A DNA stretch of 64,000 nucleotides, taken from contig NZ_JAKTNR010000008.1 of assembly GCF_022760855.1 (NCBI RefSeq), positions 48,204-112,203 of the forward strand. The letters run 5' to 3'. Positions 6,142-14,922 of this stretch are shown piece by piece (positions within the stretch are counted from its first letter, which is position 1; each line of letters starts with the position of its first letter). The translations under genes and the position numbers were made by a program. Under the pieces are notes generated by a model. The model made no database searches. It was given only the letters and a program-made list of their open reading frames with translations, and was not told where the DNA came from. Origin of the DNA: Thermus albus (GTDB lineage Bacteria; Deinococcota; Deinococci; Deinococcales; Thermaceae).

Positions 6142-7747
6142 CCGCCTCCGGGTCTACGGGCCGCCCGGGACGGGGAAGACCACGTGGCTCAAGGACGAGG
6201 TGGAGCGGCTCCTCCGCTCCGGCGTACCCGGGGAGGAGATCGCCGTGTGCTCTTTCTCCCGGGCGGCGTTCCGCGAGTTTGCCTCCAGGCTCGCCGGGCA
6301 GGTGCCTGAGGACAACCTCGGGACCATCCACAGCCTGGCCTACCGGGCCATCGGAAGGCCTCCTCTGGCCCTGACGAAGGACGCCCTGAGCGACTGGAAC
6401 CGCCGGGTGCCCGACACCTGGCGCGTGACCCCGAGGGTGGACGGGAGGGGGGCGGACCTCCTGGACGTCATGGACCCCTACGAGGACGAGGACTCGAGGC
6501 CCCCCGGGGACAAGCTCTACGACCGGGTGGCCTACCTCCGGAACACCCTCGCCCCCATGGCGGCCTGGAGCGAGGAGGAAAGGGCCTTCTTCCAGACCTG
6601 GAAGGCCTGGATGAACGCTAAGGAGCTTGTGGACTTCCCCGGGATGCTGGAAATGGCCCTGGCGAAGCCCGGCGGCCTCGGAGCGCGCTTCCTCCTGGTA
6701 GACGAGGCCCAGGACCTCACCCCGCTCCAGCTCCTCCTGGTGGAGAAGTGGGCCCAAGGGGCTCGGCTCGCCCTGGTGGGGGACGACGACCAGGCCATCT
6801 ACGGCTTCATGGGGGCGGACGGGGCCTCGTTTCTCGGGGTCCCGGTGGAAGACGAGCTTGTCCTAGGTCAATCCTACCGCGTCCCCGCCAGGGTGCAACG
6901 GGTGGCGGAGGCCGTCATCCGCCGGGCGCAGAACCGGGCCCCGAAGCGCTACGCCCCCCGTGGGGACGAGGGAGAGGTGCGCCTCCTCTGGGTGCCTCCA
7001 GAGGCCCCCTACCACGCCGTGGCGGACGCCATAGAGCGGGTGAACAGGGGGGAAAGCGTTCTCTTCCTCGCCACGGCCAAGTACCTCCTGGAGGAGCTGA
7101 AGGCGGAACTCCTTCTCCGGGGCGAACCCTACGCCAACCCTTATGCCCCGCACCGCCACGCTTTCAACCTCTTCCCCCAGGGAGCGAGGAGCGCCTGGGA
7201 GAAGGCGCGGAGCTTCCTCTTCCCCAACCGCATCGCGGCGGACGTGAAGGCGTGGACCAAGCACGTGAGCTCCAAGGTCTTCGCCGTGAAGGGGGAGGAG
7301 GCGAGGCGGTACATAGAGAGCTTCCCGGACGAGGAGAAGGTGGGGGACGACCACCCCATCTGGAACGTCTTCCGCCCGGAGCACCGTCCGCACGCCGTGG
7401 GGCGGGACGTGTCCTGGCTCCTGGACCACCTCCTCGGGAACGCCCCCAAGACCATGCGCCAGAGCCTCATGGTGGCCCTGAAGAGCCCGGAGGCGGTCCT
7501 CCAGGGCAGGGCTAGGGTGTGGATCGGAACGATCCACAGCGTGAAGGGCGGCGAAGCGGACTGGGTGTACGTCTGGCCTGGGTACACGAGAAAGGCGGCT
7601 AGGGAGCACCCGGACCAGCTACACAGGCTCTTCTACGTGGCCGCCACCCGGGCGAGGAAGGGGCTCGTGCTCATGGACCAGGGGAAGGCCCCGCACGCCT
7701 ACCCCTGGCCCGCCGTGAGGGAAGAGGTGGAGGTGGACGTATGGTGA
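6119..7747 (+). CDS. UvrD/PcrA-like SF1 DNA helicase
   Basis: This 542-residue superfamily 1A helicase should unwind DNA 3'-5' in phage replication or recombination. Visible motifs are Walker A GPPGTGKT (14-21), motif Ia (FSRAAFREF), motif II VDEAQD (194-199), motif III GDDDQAIYGFMG, motif IV QSYRVP, motif V TIHSVKGGEADWV and motif VI FYVAATRARKGL. It is shorter than cellular UvrD (about 700 residues), mainly in the 1B/2B insertions. It overlaps the genes on both sides, which puts it in the replication operon. Confidence 0.92.
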   Translation: MKGLTGSSRLRVYGPPGTGKTTWLKDEVERLLRSGVPGEEIAVCSFSRAAFREFASRLAGQVPEDNLGTIHSLAYRAIGRPPLALTKDALSDWNRRVPDTWRVTPRVDGRGADLLDVMDPYEDEDSRPPGDKLYDRVAYLRNTLAPMAAWSEEERAFFQTWKAWMNAKELVDFPGMLEMALAKPGGLGARFLLVDEAQDLTPLQLLLVEKWAQGARLALVGDDDQAIYGFMGADGASFLGVPVEDELVLGQSYRVPARVQRVAEAVIRRAQNRAPKRYAPRGDEGEVRLLWVPPEAPYHAVADAIERVNRGESVLFLATAKYLLEELKAELLLRGEPYANPYAPHRHAFNLFPQGARSAWEKARSFLFPNRIAADVKAWTKHVSSKVFAVKGEEARRYIESFPDEEKVGDDHPIWNVFRPEHRPHAVGRDVSWLLDHLLGNAPKTMRQSLMVALKSPEAVLQGRARVWIGTIHSVKGGEADWVYVWPGYTRKAAREHPDQLHRLFYVAATRARKGLVLMDQGKAPHAYPWPAVREEVEVDVW

Positions 7748-8421
7748 GGAAGGCGCTGGAGGTCATCCGGGAGGCCGAAGCGAGGGGGCTCCGCTTCGTG
7801 GAGCAGGACGGGCGCCTCGGCCTCGAGGGGCCCGAAGAAGTTCGGGCGGCGTTCCGCCAGGAGTACGGGGAGGTCATCCCGGTTTTGAAGGGGGCCATCC
7901 TCGCCCTCCTCCGGGACGAGGCCCGCCTGGACGAGGCCATGGAGGCCAGGCTGGAGTTTGCCCTGGCCTACGAGGCGAAGCTGGAGACGGAAGCAGAGGA
8001 GGACGGCGCCCCCGCCTGGCTCGCCTACACCATGTGGTGCCTCCTGGCGGACGCGCTGAACGGCTTCGTCCTCCGGGGGCTCGGGGACGACTGGCCTAAG
8101 GTCCAGGCCGCCGTGGCGAGCGGGAAGGGGCGGGAGCTCCGGGAACGGGCCCTGGAGCGGTGGGTGGAGGCGTACAAGGCTATGGAGGCCCACCGCTTCC
8201 GGATGCGCTGGGAGGACGAGGCCTGGCGCGAGGAGCTTCGCCGCATGGGCCAGGAGGCGGAGCTATGGGCCTGGCGGGCCTGGCTGGTGGAGCTCGCCAA
8301 GAAGAACCCTGAGGCCGAAGGCCAGGACGAGCTGGACCCGTGGGTGGACCTCCGCCCCTGGGTGGCGTGGTTCGCCCGGAACGGGAAGCGGCTCGGACTC
8401 GTTTGGAAGGAGGCGGCGTGA
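7741..8421 (+). CDS. Phage protein with TubC-like N-terminal segment
   Basis: The 226-residue protein begins with a segment (1-55: VIREAEARGLRFVEQDGRL, then EEVRAAFRQEYGEVIPVLKGAILALLR) like the TubC-type docking module often seen in phage and mobile-element proteins near primases or helicases. The rest is helical, charged and tryptophan-rich with no recognised domain. It overlaps the helicase by 7 bases. A helicase or primase partner is an inference from position. Confidence 0.5.
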   Translation: MVRKALEVIREAEARGLRFVEQDGRLGLEGPEEVRAAFRQEYGEVIPVLKGAILALLRDEARLDEAMEARLEFALAYEAKLETEAEEDGAPAWLAYTMWCLLADALNGFVLRGLGDDWPKVQAAVASGKGRELRERALERWVEAYKAMEAHRFRMRWEDEAWREELRRMGQEAELWAWRAWLVELAKKNPEAEGQDELDPWVDLRPWVAWFARNGKRLGLVWKEAA

Positions 8422-8464
8422 GGGGACGCCCAGCGGGACTGGGAGGTAGCGCTGGAGGTGGGCC

Positions 8465-8716
8465 GTGGGGGAGGTGGTGGTGGTGGCCCTCTGCCTAGAG
8501 ACCGGGACCTGGGAGGCCGTGGTCCTCCAGGAGGGGCGCATGGTCGGCTACGGCCAGGGGGTGAGCCGGGTGGATGCGGTAGAGCGGGCCATCCGGGACG
8601 CCCTCCGGCGCGGCTACTCGGTGCCTTTGGCCCAGGCATACCTGGCCTGGTGGGAAGGCGTGGTGCTGGACGTGCGGGATGTGCTCCTGCGCGTGATAAA
8701 GGAGCTGGCGAGATGA
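8465..8716 (+). CDS. Small phage protein (unknown)
   Basis: The 83-residue product starts at GTG 8465 with GAGGT upstream. It has a beta-rich start (EVVVVALCLETGTWEAVVLQEG) and a helical second half (SRVDAVERAIRDALRRG), a pattern that recalls small RNase H-like or HicB-like folds, but no catalytic motif supports either. It is followed with a 4-base overlap by a membrane protein gene. Confidence 0.5.
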   Translation: MGEVVVVALCLETGTWEAVVLQEGRMVGYGQGVSRVDAVERAIRDALRRGYSVPLAQAYLAWWEGVVLDVRDVLLRVIKELAR

Positions 8717-8898
8717 GCTTGCTTCAGCTGGTACTCGTCTACGTCCTGACCTCCTACCTGGCCCTGGGGCTCCTCCTGCTCTACCTTTCCCGGCGGGGGG
8801 AGGAGCTTCCCGAAGGGGCCAGTGTGGGCATCCTCGGTCTGGCCGCCCTTGCGGGACTGGTGGGCGTGCTGGTGGCGCTGGTGTGGAGGGGGGTATGA
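8713..8898 (+). CDS. Small two-TM membrane protein
   Basis: The 61-residue protein has two clear membrane segments (about 3-25 and 37-58) joined by a short charged loop (SRRGEELPEGA). ATG 8713 overlaps the previous stop (ATGA), and its own stop overlaps the next start. It lies in the replication module, not near the lysis genes, so holin function is unlikely; its role is unknown. Confidence 0.6.
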   Translation: MSLLQLVLVYVLTSYLALGLLLLYLSRRGEELPEGASVGILGLAALAGLVGVLVALVWRGV

Positions 8899-9413
8899 GC
8901 CGCACTCTGAAGTACTGCCGCTACGTGGCCCTGATAGACGGGGGGATGGGCTGGGAGGTGTTTGGGTCTACCTTCACCCAGGATTGGCTTGCCCCCCGCA
9001 TGTCCGACCTGCTCGCCGCCCTGGAGCGGGCAGGGCACGACGACTGGGAAGACATCGGCAAGGACCACAAGCTGGAAGCCGAGCTTGCCACGACCGTTCT
9101 TCCCTGGCCCCTGGACAAGCTCACCATCGGCGAGGGGGTGAGCGTGTACGCCGGGCCGACCAAGGTTGTGGAGGGGCGCTTGGTGCGCTCGGCCATCTTG
9201 GAGCTGGGCCCGGAAGCCCTCGAGGCCCTGGGGTACTTCGAGCGCCACGCCTGCCCCGCCGAGGGGTGCCAGGGCACCATCCGGGTGCCCAAAACCGCCA
9301 CCCCGGACATCTACATGTGCCCGTGCGGGGCCAAACGGATTCATGTGCGGCTTCCCCGCTACGGGGAGCGTCCAGAGTCTGGGAAGCGCTTCATCCTGGA
9401 GGTCGTAGAGTGA
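8895..9413 (+). CDS. Zinc-binding phage protein (unknown)
   Basis: The 172-residue protein has a C-terminal zinc-ribbon pattern: CPAEGC near residue 124 and CPCG near residue 144. The N-terminal part (LKYCRYVALIDGGMGWEVFG) is beta-rich and unfamiliar. ATG 8895 overlaps the upstream stop by 4 bases, and the stop overlaps the RusA-like gene's GTG. It may be a nucleic-acid-binding accessory of replication or recombination. Confidence 0.5.
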   Translation: MSRTLKYCRYVALIDGGMGWEVFGSTFTQDWLAPRMSDLLAALERAGHDDWEDIGKDHKLEAELATTVLPWPLDKLTIGEGVSVYAGPTKVVEGRLVRSAILELGPEALEALGYFERHACPAEGCQGTIRVPKTATPDIYMCPCGAKRIHVRLPRYGERPESGKRFILEVVE

Positions 9414-9763
9414 AGGTTTCGCTGCCCTGGCCCCCCTCGGTTAACCACTACTGGGCGGCCAGGGGGAATAGCCGCTACCTGTCCCCTCGGGCCCGGGCCT
9501 GGCGGGAAGAGGCGTCCTGGCGGCTGCGGGCAGCCAGGAACGGGCGTGGGCGCATCACGCGGGAAGTGGCCGTGTTTGTGTTCGCCTACCCCCCAGATCG
9601 CCGGAAGCGCGATTTGGACAACATCCTGAAGGCCATTCTGGACGCCCTGGTGCATGGGGGCATCCTGAAAGACGATAGTCAGGTGGCTGAGATCCACCTT
9701 ATCCGCCGCAGACCAGAGCCGGGCGGAATGGTGGAGCTCTACCTGGAGGTGATAGACCCTTGA
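9410..9763 (+). CDS. rusA: RusA-like Holliday junction resolvase
   Basis: The 117-residue protein matches the RusA family in length and motifs: an N-terminal PWPPSVNHYW, then RKRDLDNILKAILDALV and GILKDDSQV. The acidic residues D68, D70 and D88/D89 are the metal-binding catalytic set. RusA resolves branched DNA during phage replication or before packaging. It starts at GTG 9410, overlapping the previous stop by 4 bases. The true start is far downstream of the first possible in-frame start. Confidence 0.9.
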   Translation: MKVSLPWPPSVNHYWAARGNSRYLSPRARAWREEASWRLRAARNGRGRITREVAVFVFAYPPDRRKRDLDNILKAILDALVHGGILKDDSQVAEIHLIRRRPEPGGMVELYLEVIDP

Positions 9764-9968
9764 CGCCTTTCGGCGTGAGGTACTGGCCCAATCGGGGCGT
9801 GGCCCCGGCCCCTAACCCACGGGGCGCCCCATGTCTTGGGGCTCCCCTTTGCCCCCGCACCCCGGGAGCGGTCCGAACCCGCCCCACCCCAGCGGGAGCA
9901 ACAGGGGCGCATCCCCGCCCGGCGTCCCCGGAGGGCCAGGGGGGTGCCGTGGTGGGGGAAGAGGAAGG

Positions 9969-10211
9969 ATGACGGCTAAAGAAGCTTTGGCCCAGCTGAT
10001 GGAGATTATCGGCTACCACGCCTCGCCAGCGGATTACTGGCGGGCGGACACTTTGGCCGGGGTGGTCCGCGCGGCCCTGGAGGAAGGGAAGAGGGCTAAA
10101 GCCGCCCTGGAGTCCGCCCTGGCCCGGGAGCGGGCGTACCGGGAAAGGGAGGAGCGCATGGCCCGCGCCCTGGCGGTTATCGAGCTGGAAGCGGGCCGGG
10201 CTAGGAGGTAG
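9969..10211 (+). CDS. Small coiled-coil phage protein
   Basis: The 80-residue product starts at ATG 9969 behind GAGGAAGG. Its C-terminal half is a continuous charged helix (ARERAYREREERMARALAV) suited to a coiled coil. The 205 bp before it (9764-9968) hold no convincing gene, only a short ACGCC-TTTC-GGCGT hairpin without T-tract. The gene opens the block that leads to terminase. Function unknown. Confidence 0.55.
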   Translation: MTAKEALAQLMEIIGYHASPADYWRADTLAGVVRAALEEGKRAKAALESALARERAYREREERMARALAVIELEAGRARR

Positions 10212-10213
10212 CT

Positions 10214-10438
10214 ATGGAAGGGATTATGACCGAACTTATGCGGGATGTGGAGCGCCGTTTGCGGCCCATTGGCCCCATCGCGTGGGGGGGCAATGCCCCC
10301 CGCCCCATGCCCGTGCCCACGGAAACGGGGGCGGTGCGCATGGAGCACGTGATCCACTACCCCACGGGCTGGCGGGCGTACTGGGGCGCGCGGGACGGCC
10401 ATGTGGTCTACCTCCTGGTCCCGCCGGAGGTGCAGTAG
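10214..10438 (+). CDS. Small phage protein (unknown)
   Basis: The product has 74 residues from ATG 10214, preceded by AGGAGGT 5 nt upstream. It has a proline-rich middle and a C-terminal part ending HYPTGWRAYWGARDGHVVYL. The stop shares a base with the following GTG start. No family is recognised. Confidence 0.5.
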   Translation: MEGIMTELMRDVERRLRPIGPIAWGGNAPRPMPVPTETGAVRMEHVIHYPTGWRAYWGARDGHVVYLLVPPEVQ

Positions 10439-11001
10439 TGGACCCCCTCGAGGTGGAGCGCTGGTACCGGGCCCTGCGGGAGTGGCGCACTCGGGAGGTC
10501 GGCGTCCCCCGCCACCGCCCCCCGGCCCCCAGAGGAGCGCCGGCGGCTTACTGGCCCAGGTGCCCCATGTGCCGGCGGGTGGACCGGGACCGGTGGGACA
10601 CCCTCATCGCCCAGGCCATGCTGGACGCCCAGGACACCCGCCCCCTGGTGCGGGAGATCGCTCAGGCCACCGGGATACGAGCGGAGCTGGTGCGGTGGCA
10701 CTTCGCCCACCTGGACCCCACCCCACCCCGCCCCATCATCGGGGAGTGGGCGTACCGCCAGGCCACGGAGATGATCCTCCTCCCCATCGGGTGGATGCCG
10801 TCCTCCCGCGTGATGGCCGCCATCCGGGAGAGCCCCCACGCCGACCTTCTCCTGCGCATCGTGCGCGGCCAGGAGAGGAGGAGAACGCTCCTGGACCGGG
10901 GCTACTATCGGAACGCCGAGGCTAGACGCATAGGAGAAGCGATAGTGGCTCTAGTCATGGCATTGGGCTACGCTGAAACCGAGGTGGCTCGTGCCCCGTA
11001 G
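10438..11001 (+). CDS. Cys-pair/HTH protein before terminase
   Basis: The 187-residue protein starts at GTG 10438, overlapping the previous stop. It has a CPMC knuckle near residue 41 followed by a likely helix-turn-helix (PLVREIAQATGIRAELVRWHF). The same Cys-pair then HTH order occurs in the next protein (CTVCAHPYRAEIEQAI, then SEASLRRHRAHI), so the two look related. Small terminase subunits bind pac/cos DNA by an HTH, and either protein could do so. The pair may be duplicated DNA-recognition factors. Confidence 0.6.
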   Translation: MDPLEVERWYRALREWRTREVGVPRHRPPAPRGAPAAYWPRCPMCRRVDRDRWDTLIAQAMLDAQDTRPLVREIAQATGIRAELVRWHFAHLDPTPPRPIIGEWAYRQATEMILLPIGWMPSSRVMAAIRESPHADLLLRIVRGQERRRTLLDRGYYRNAEARRIGEAIVALVMALGYAETEVARAP

Positions 11002-11497
11002 GTGCACCGTCTGTGCCCACCCCTATCGTGCTGAAATCGAACAAGCGATTCTACAGGGCGATTCGTTTCGTCGTATAGCGTCGCAGTACGACGGTATTTC
11101 GGAAGCATCACTACGCCGCCACCGCGCCCATATTACGCCCCTTTTGCAGAAGCACGAGGAGGAGCTAGCCGATGACCTTGTGGCCCGCATCCGTGAGCTA
11201 AACCGCATCGCCAGGGAGACCTTGGAGGGAGCGCGCAAGGAGCGGAGGTACAACTCCGTGGCCGCCCTCATCAGTTCCGCCCTGAAATCGCTGGAGCTTG
11301 AAGCGAAACTGTTGGGCAAGCTCCAGGACGGCAAGGTGCAGGTGGGGGTTGGGGTGCAGGTCCAGGTGGGGGGCATGGTCATGGTCCCCGTGGCCGCCCT
11401 CGAAGCCCTCAAACGGGCGGTGCTGGACGCCCCGCCGGAGGTGCGTGAGCGCATCGCCCTTGCCCTAGCGGAGGTGGCCCGTGCCCGGCAAGAATGA
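10991..11497 (+). CDS. Putative small terminase subunit
   Basis: The 168-residue protein starts at GTG 10991 and overlaps both neighbours. An N-terminal CTVC knuckle and helix-turn-helix (SFRRIASQYDGISEASLRRHR, about 25-45) are followed by a helical oligomerisation region (LADDLVARIRELNRIARETLEGA) and a Val/Gly-rich stretch. Position directly before the large terminase gene and the HTH-plus-coil layout fit the DNA-recognition subunit of the packaging motor. The assignment rests on context. Confidence 0.65.
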   Translation: MPRRCTVCAHPYRAEIEQAILQGDSFRRIASQYDGISEASLRRHRAHITPLLQKHEEELADDLVARIRELNRIARETLEGARKERRYNSVAALISSALKSLELEAKLLGKLQDGKVQVGVGVQVQVGGMVMVPVAALEALKRAVLDAPPEVRERIALALAEVARARQE

Positions 11498-12752
11498 CCC
11501 CCCCGTGTGGTGGGACATAGGGGTGGGCAGAGAGGCCCACCCCGGCTACTACCTCGGGCTCATGGGCATCGCCCCCGACCCATGGCAGCGGGAGGTGATG
11601 GCCGTGAACCGGGACACCCTCGTCCTGGCGTCCCGCCAGGCAGGGAAGTCCACGGCAGCCGCCGCCCTCGCCCTTCATCGGGCGGTGTCCGCCGGGGGTA
11701 CGGTGCTGGTGGTGGCCCCCACCGAGCGCCAGTCTACAGAGTTAGTGCTCCGGGTTCGCAAAATGGCCGCGCTGGCGGGGTTGCCCCTGGAGGCCGAGGG
11801 CCGCACCTACCTGGAGATGGAGGGCGGTGGGAGGGTCATCGCCCTCCCCGCCCACCCCGAGGGCATCCGGGGGTACACCGCGGTTATGGTGGTGCTGGAT
11901 GAAGCGGCGTACATCCCTGACGACCTTTACGTGGCCGTGCGCCCTATGCTGGCCGTCACCAGGGGGCGGGTTCTCGCCATCTCCACCCCGGCGGGCAAAC
12001 GGGGCTGGTTTTGGCGGGAATGGCACGAGGGGGGAGATCACTGGCACCGGGTGCGGGTGTCCGCTGAGGAAGTGCCCCGGTTTAGCCCGGAGTTTTTGCA
12101 GGCGGAACGTCTGCGGGTGGGCGAGCGGATGTTTGCCCAGGAGTACCTGGCCGAGTTCGTGGAAGAGCGCCAGGGCGCTCTATGGCGCTGGGAGTGGTTC
12201 GAGCGCCCAGCGTTCCGTGTCGAAGCCCCCCCGACGGATCTGGTGCGGGTGGTCGTGGGCGTGGACCCCGCCGCTTCCATGGCCGAGGGGTCGGCGGAAA
12301 CCGGCATTGTTGTGGCGGGGCTGGGGGCAGATGGACACTACTACGTCCTTGGCGACTATTCCTTGCGCGGTAGCCCGGAGGAGTGGAGGGCCCGCGTGCT
12401 GCACGCATACCACGCCCACCAGGCAGACGTGATAGTGGCCGAGAAGAACCAGGGCGGGGATATGGTAGAGGCGATATTTCGGGCCGCTAACATGGACCTT
12501 CCCCTCCGGGTGGTAACCGCCACCAGGGGTAAGGCGGTGCGGGCTGAGCCTGTGGCTCTTCTCTACGAGCAGGGGCGGGTCCACCACGTGGGCGTCCTGC
12601 GTGAGCTAGAAACGCAGCTGACCGGATGGGTGCCCGGCGACCCCGTCAGCCCGGACCGCATGGACGCATTGGTGTGGGCCGTGACGCACCTCATGAACCA
12701 CACGAAGGTCGGGCTCACCTACGAGGAGCAGTTGCGCTATGCATCCCGTTGA
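11481..12752 (+). CDS. terL: Terminase large subunit
   Basis: The 423-residue DNA-packaging motor has an N-terminal ATPase and a C-terminal nuclease. Walker A SRQAGKST is at 51-58, Walker B VMVVLDEA has D140-E141, and the coupling motif ISTPAGKRG is near 168. The RNase H-like nuclease shows D262 (VVGVDPAA), E321 (AEKNQGGD) and D392/D395 (DRMDALVWA). It docks on the portal to pump DNA into proheads. It starts at GTG 11481, overlapping the small-subunit-like gene by 17 bases. Confidence 0.95.
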   Translation: MPGKNDPPVWWDIGVGREAHPGYYLGLMGIAPDPWQREVMAVNRDTLVLASRQAGKSTAAAALALHRAVSAGGTVLVVAPTERQSTELVLRVRKMAALAGLPLEAEGRTYLEMEGGGRVIALPAHPEGIRGYTAVMVVLDEAAYIPDDLYVAVRPMLAVTRGRVLAISTPAGKRGWFWREWHEGGDHWHRVRVSAEEVPRFSPEFLQAERLRVGERMFAQEYLAEFVEERQGALWRWEWFERPAFRVEAPPTDLVRVVVGVDPAASMAEGSAETGIVVAGLGADGHYYVLGDYSLRGSPEEWRARVLHAYHAHQADVIVAEKNQGGDMVEAIFRAANMDLPLRVVTATRGKAVRAEPVALLYEQGRVHHVGVLRELETQLTGWVPGDPVSPDRMDALVWAVTHLMNHTKVGLTYEEQLRYASR

Positions 12753-12776
12753 GTTTTCCGCAGTTTGTGCTATTCT
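12749..12776 (+). promoter_or_regulatory. Putative promoter of the structural genes
   Basis: TTGAGT (12749-12754) overlaps the terL stop codon and is followed after 16 bp by TATTCT (12771-12776). The portal ATG at 12796 lacks a Shine-Dalgarno and lies about 13 nt after the expected transcription start, which fits a promoter here. Confidence 0.45.
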
Positions 12777-12795
12777 GTAGCTAGAGTAGCCCAAC

Positions 12796-14082
12796 ATGAC
12801 GCTATCCCCCATCCAGGAGGGCGTGCTGCGTGCCCGCCTGGCTAACTTGACAGCGGAGATTCGCGCCCTGGATGAGGCCATGGCGTGGGCCGCCGGCACC
12901 TGGTCCCCCGCCCCCGGTGAAATCCTCCCTCACCCGGTGGGGCAGGAGGCCACCGCCGCGTGGCACCGCGCCCTCCGGCGCGTGGCCGCCATCGGCCCCC
13001 GCATCGTGTCCACCCTGGTGGGCGGCGTGGTGGGCTCCGTGACCTGGGGCGGGGAGAGCCGGAGGGTGGACCGCGCCCTCGAGGCCCTGGACCTCACCAA
13101 ACTGGCCCGAGCCCTCACCGAGGACCTCCTGGTCCAGGGGGTGGCCGCCGGGTACGTGTACGAGCGGGAGGACGGCCAGGTGCGCATCGGGCGCATCACC
13201 GGCTACCTGCAGCCCATCCAGGACGGCCAGGACGCGGACATCCTGGTGGCCCTGTACCAGGTGCAGAGCTACCTGGACGTGGGGAGGGGCTTGCGGTACT
13301 GGGTGCGGTGGTGGGACCTCGAGGGTGCGGTGGCCCAGGAGTGGCGGGACCTGCCGGACCCTGTGTCTTTCTCCACCCGCCCCCCCTCAGCGGAAATCCC
13401 CGGCGTCCGGCCCAGGATGCGGGTGTGGGCGCTGGACCCGGACGGAACGCCCCAGTCCCTCATCCTCTGGGCGCTCCCCATGCTCCGGGACATCATGGCG
13501 TCTGAGCTCATGCTGGCCCGGGCAGAGGAGCTAGCCGGGTATCCCGTGCCGATCTTCGGGCCGGATACCGACGTGCAGGCGGTCGGCCCCGGTCTTCCTA
13601 TCCGGGGCCAGTTCACGTGGGCGCAACCCGGCAACCTCGGAGAGCTCCGGGAGCAGCTCCGGCTCAAACTGGAGCGGCTGCGGGACGCCCTCTCTCTCCC
13701 AGGAGCCATCATGGGAGCCCAGCCCCCTTCCGGCGAGGCGCTCCGGGAGGCGAACCTTAGATTTAGGCAGCTCACGGGGCTACTTCGGAACCTGGTGGAG
13801 GGGCTCATGACCGACCTCGTGACCGACTACGCTGCCGTGGTGGGCGCTGAACCCGTACCGGTGGCGGTCCTCCCCCCCAGGGACCTCGAGGCCGCCGACC
13901 GTATCCAGGTGGTGGCTGCTCTGTACCGGGACGGGCTCATCCCCCTGCGGGTGGCCGCCAGGGAGATCCAGCCGTACCTTCCTACCTGGTCGGATGAGGA
14001 GCTAGCCGAGTGGCTGGAGCGTCAGGAGTCCATAGTCACTCCGAGCCAGGTGGCGAACCTCCTCGGTGGGGGTGGTGAATGA
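12796..14082 (+). CDS. Portal protein
   Basis: The 428-residue protein should form the dodecameric ring at the capsid vertex through which DNA is packaged. Position directly after the large terminase, length, and helical pattern fit. Telling segments are the beta-rich wing (YVYEREDGQVRIGRITGY), a long stem/crown region with LREQLRLKLERLRDALSLPG, and ANLRFRQLTGLLRNLVEG near 330. No catalytic residues are expected. The family match is by order and pattern. It overlaps the next gene by 4 bases. Confidence 0.85.
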   Translation: MTLSPIQEGVLRARLANLTAEIRALDEAMAWAAGTWSPAPGEILPHPVGQEATAAWHRALRRVAAIGPRIVSTLVGGVVGSVTWGGESRRVDRALEALDLTKLARALTEDLLVQGVAAGYVYEREDGQVRIGRITGYLQPIQDGQDADILVALYQVQSYLDVGRGLRYWVRWWDLEGAVAQEWRDLPDPVSFSTRPPSAEIPGVRPRMRVWALDPDGTPQSLILWALPMLRDIMASELMLARAEELAGYPVPIFGPDTDVQAVGPGLPIRGQFTWAQPGNLGELREQLRLKLERLRDALSLPGAIMGAQPPSGEALREANLRFRQLTGLLRNLVEGLMTDLVTDYAAVVGAEPVPVAVLPPRDLEAADRIQVVAALYRDGLIPLRVAAREIQPYLPTWSDEELAEWLERQESIVTPSQVANLLGGGGE

Positions 14083-14264
14083 CCGAGAGGGTGCGCATCG
14101 TGCGTGAGTTCAACCAGCGCGCTCGCGCTGGCAAGCGCAAGATGCCGCTCAAATGGAAGCTTCGCCGCCGCTATCTGCTTTCGCGGTTCCACATCCGCTG
14201 GATTAGGGGGCGGTGGTTTAGGCTCATCACCTACACGCCGCTCAAAGAGGGGCTACGGGCATGA
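14079..14264 (+). CDS. Small very basic phage protein
   Basis: The 61-residue product is rich in Arg, Lys and Trp (KWKLRRRYLLSRFHIRWIRGRWFRL is abridged here to its basic core, residues 25-49). It is coupled by 4-base ATGA overlaps to the portal gene before it and the head protein after it. It may bind DNA or the inner capsid; no family is recognised. Confidence 0.5.
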   Translation: MTERVRIVREFNQRARAGKRKMPLKWKLRRRYLLSRFHIRWIRGRWFRLITYTPLKEGLRA

Positions 14265-14920
14265 CCCTGGACAAACTCGGAGCCCTCCTGGACCGGCTCA
14301 TCCGCAAGTCTGAGGGTGCGGCCATGCGGAAGGCGCTCCACGAGTACCTCGCCATGCTGGGGCGCGGGGAGTACGCCCGGCTGAGGGCGCTCCTCCTCCG
14401 GTGGGCGGCGAAGGGCCACCTGGACGCTCAGGTGGCGGCGTGGGCCACGCACTCCGCATGGCTGGACATCCCCAGCGTCCCCCCGAAGGACGCCCTGGCG
14501 CTCCTGACCGAGCGCTCCCTCCGCTTCGGCCAGGACGTGGTGGCGAGGGTGTCCGCCCACTACGGCTCCGGCGAAGGGGGGCGTCTGGACCCCCGGCTCT
14601 ACGTCCGGCTCATCGCGGACGTAGCTACCCGAAGGGGGTGGGGAGAGGGAGCGCGGGAGGCCGGGCGGCGAGGCGGCGCCCGGTGGAAGACCTGGGTGCG
14701 CGTGTACCCCGCCAAACACCCCCGCGACTGGCATGCCGCCCTCGAGGGGCAGACCCTCCCCGAGACTGGCCTCTTTATCCTCCCCGGTGGCCCGAACGCG
14801 GGCAAGCGGGTATCCGCCCCCCACGACTGGGACCGCGTGCCAGACCCGGCGGAGTGGGTGAACTGCGGGCACGCCGTGATCTACGTCCCGCACGCCCAAT
14901 GGAAGGATCTGAGGAGGTAG
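14261..14920 (+). CDS. Head morphogenesis (SPP1 gp7 / Mu F-like) protein
   Basis: The 219-residue protein has a C-terminal half that follows the pattern of minor head proteins of the Mu gpF/SPP1 gp7 type: a tryptophan-rich segment, RDWHAALEGQTLPETGLF, GGPNAGKRVSAPHDWDR, and WVNCGHAVIY near 203-212. Such proteins sit with the portal inside the prohead. It is shorter than typical gp7 (about 300 residues). Position between portal and scaffold supports the call. Confidence 0.65.
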   Translation: MTLDKLGALLDRLIRKSEGAAMRKALHEYLAMLGRGEYARLRALLLRWAAKGHLDAQVAAWATHSAWLDIPSVPPKDALALLTERSLRFGQDVVARVSAHYGSGEGGRLDPRLYVRLIADVATRRGWGEGAREAGRRGGARWKTWVRVYPAKHPRDWHAALEGQTLPETGLFILPGGPNAGKRVSAPHDWDRVPDPAEWVNCGHAVIYVPHAQWKDLRR

Positions 14921-14922
14921 CC

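Noticed and set aside
9760..9972. 70-codon frame after the RusA gene
   Set aside because: The product is Pro/Ala/Arg-rich low-complexity sequence without ribosome binding site; the stretch is treated as non-coding.
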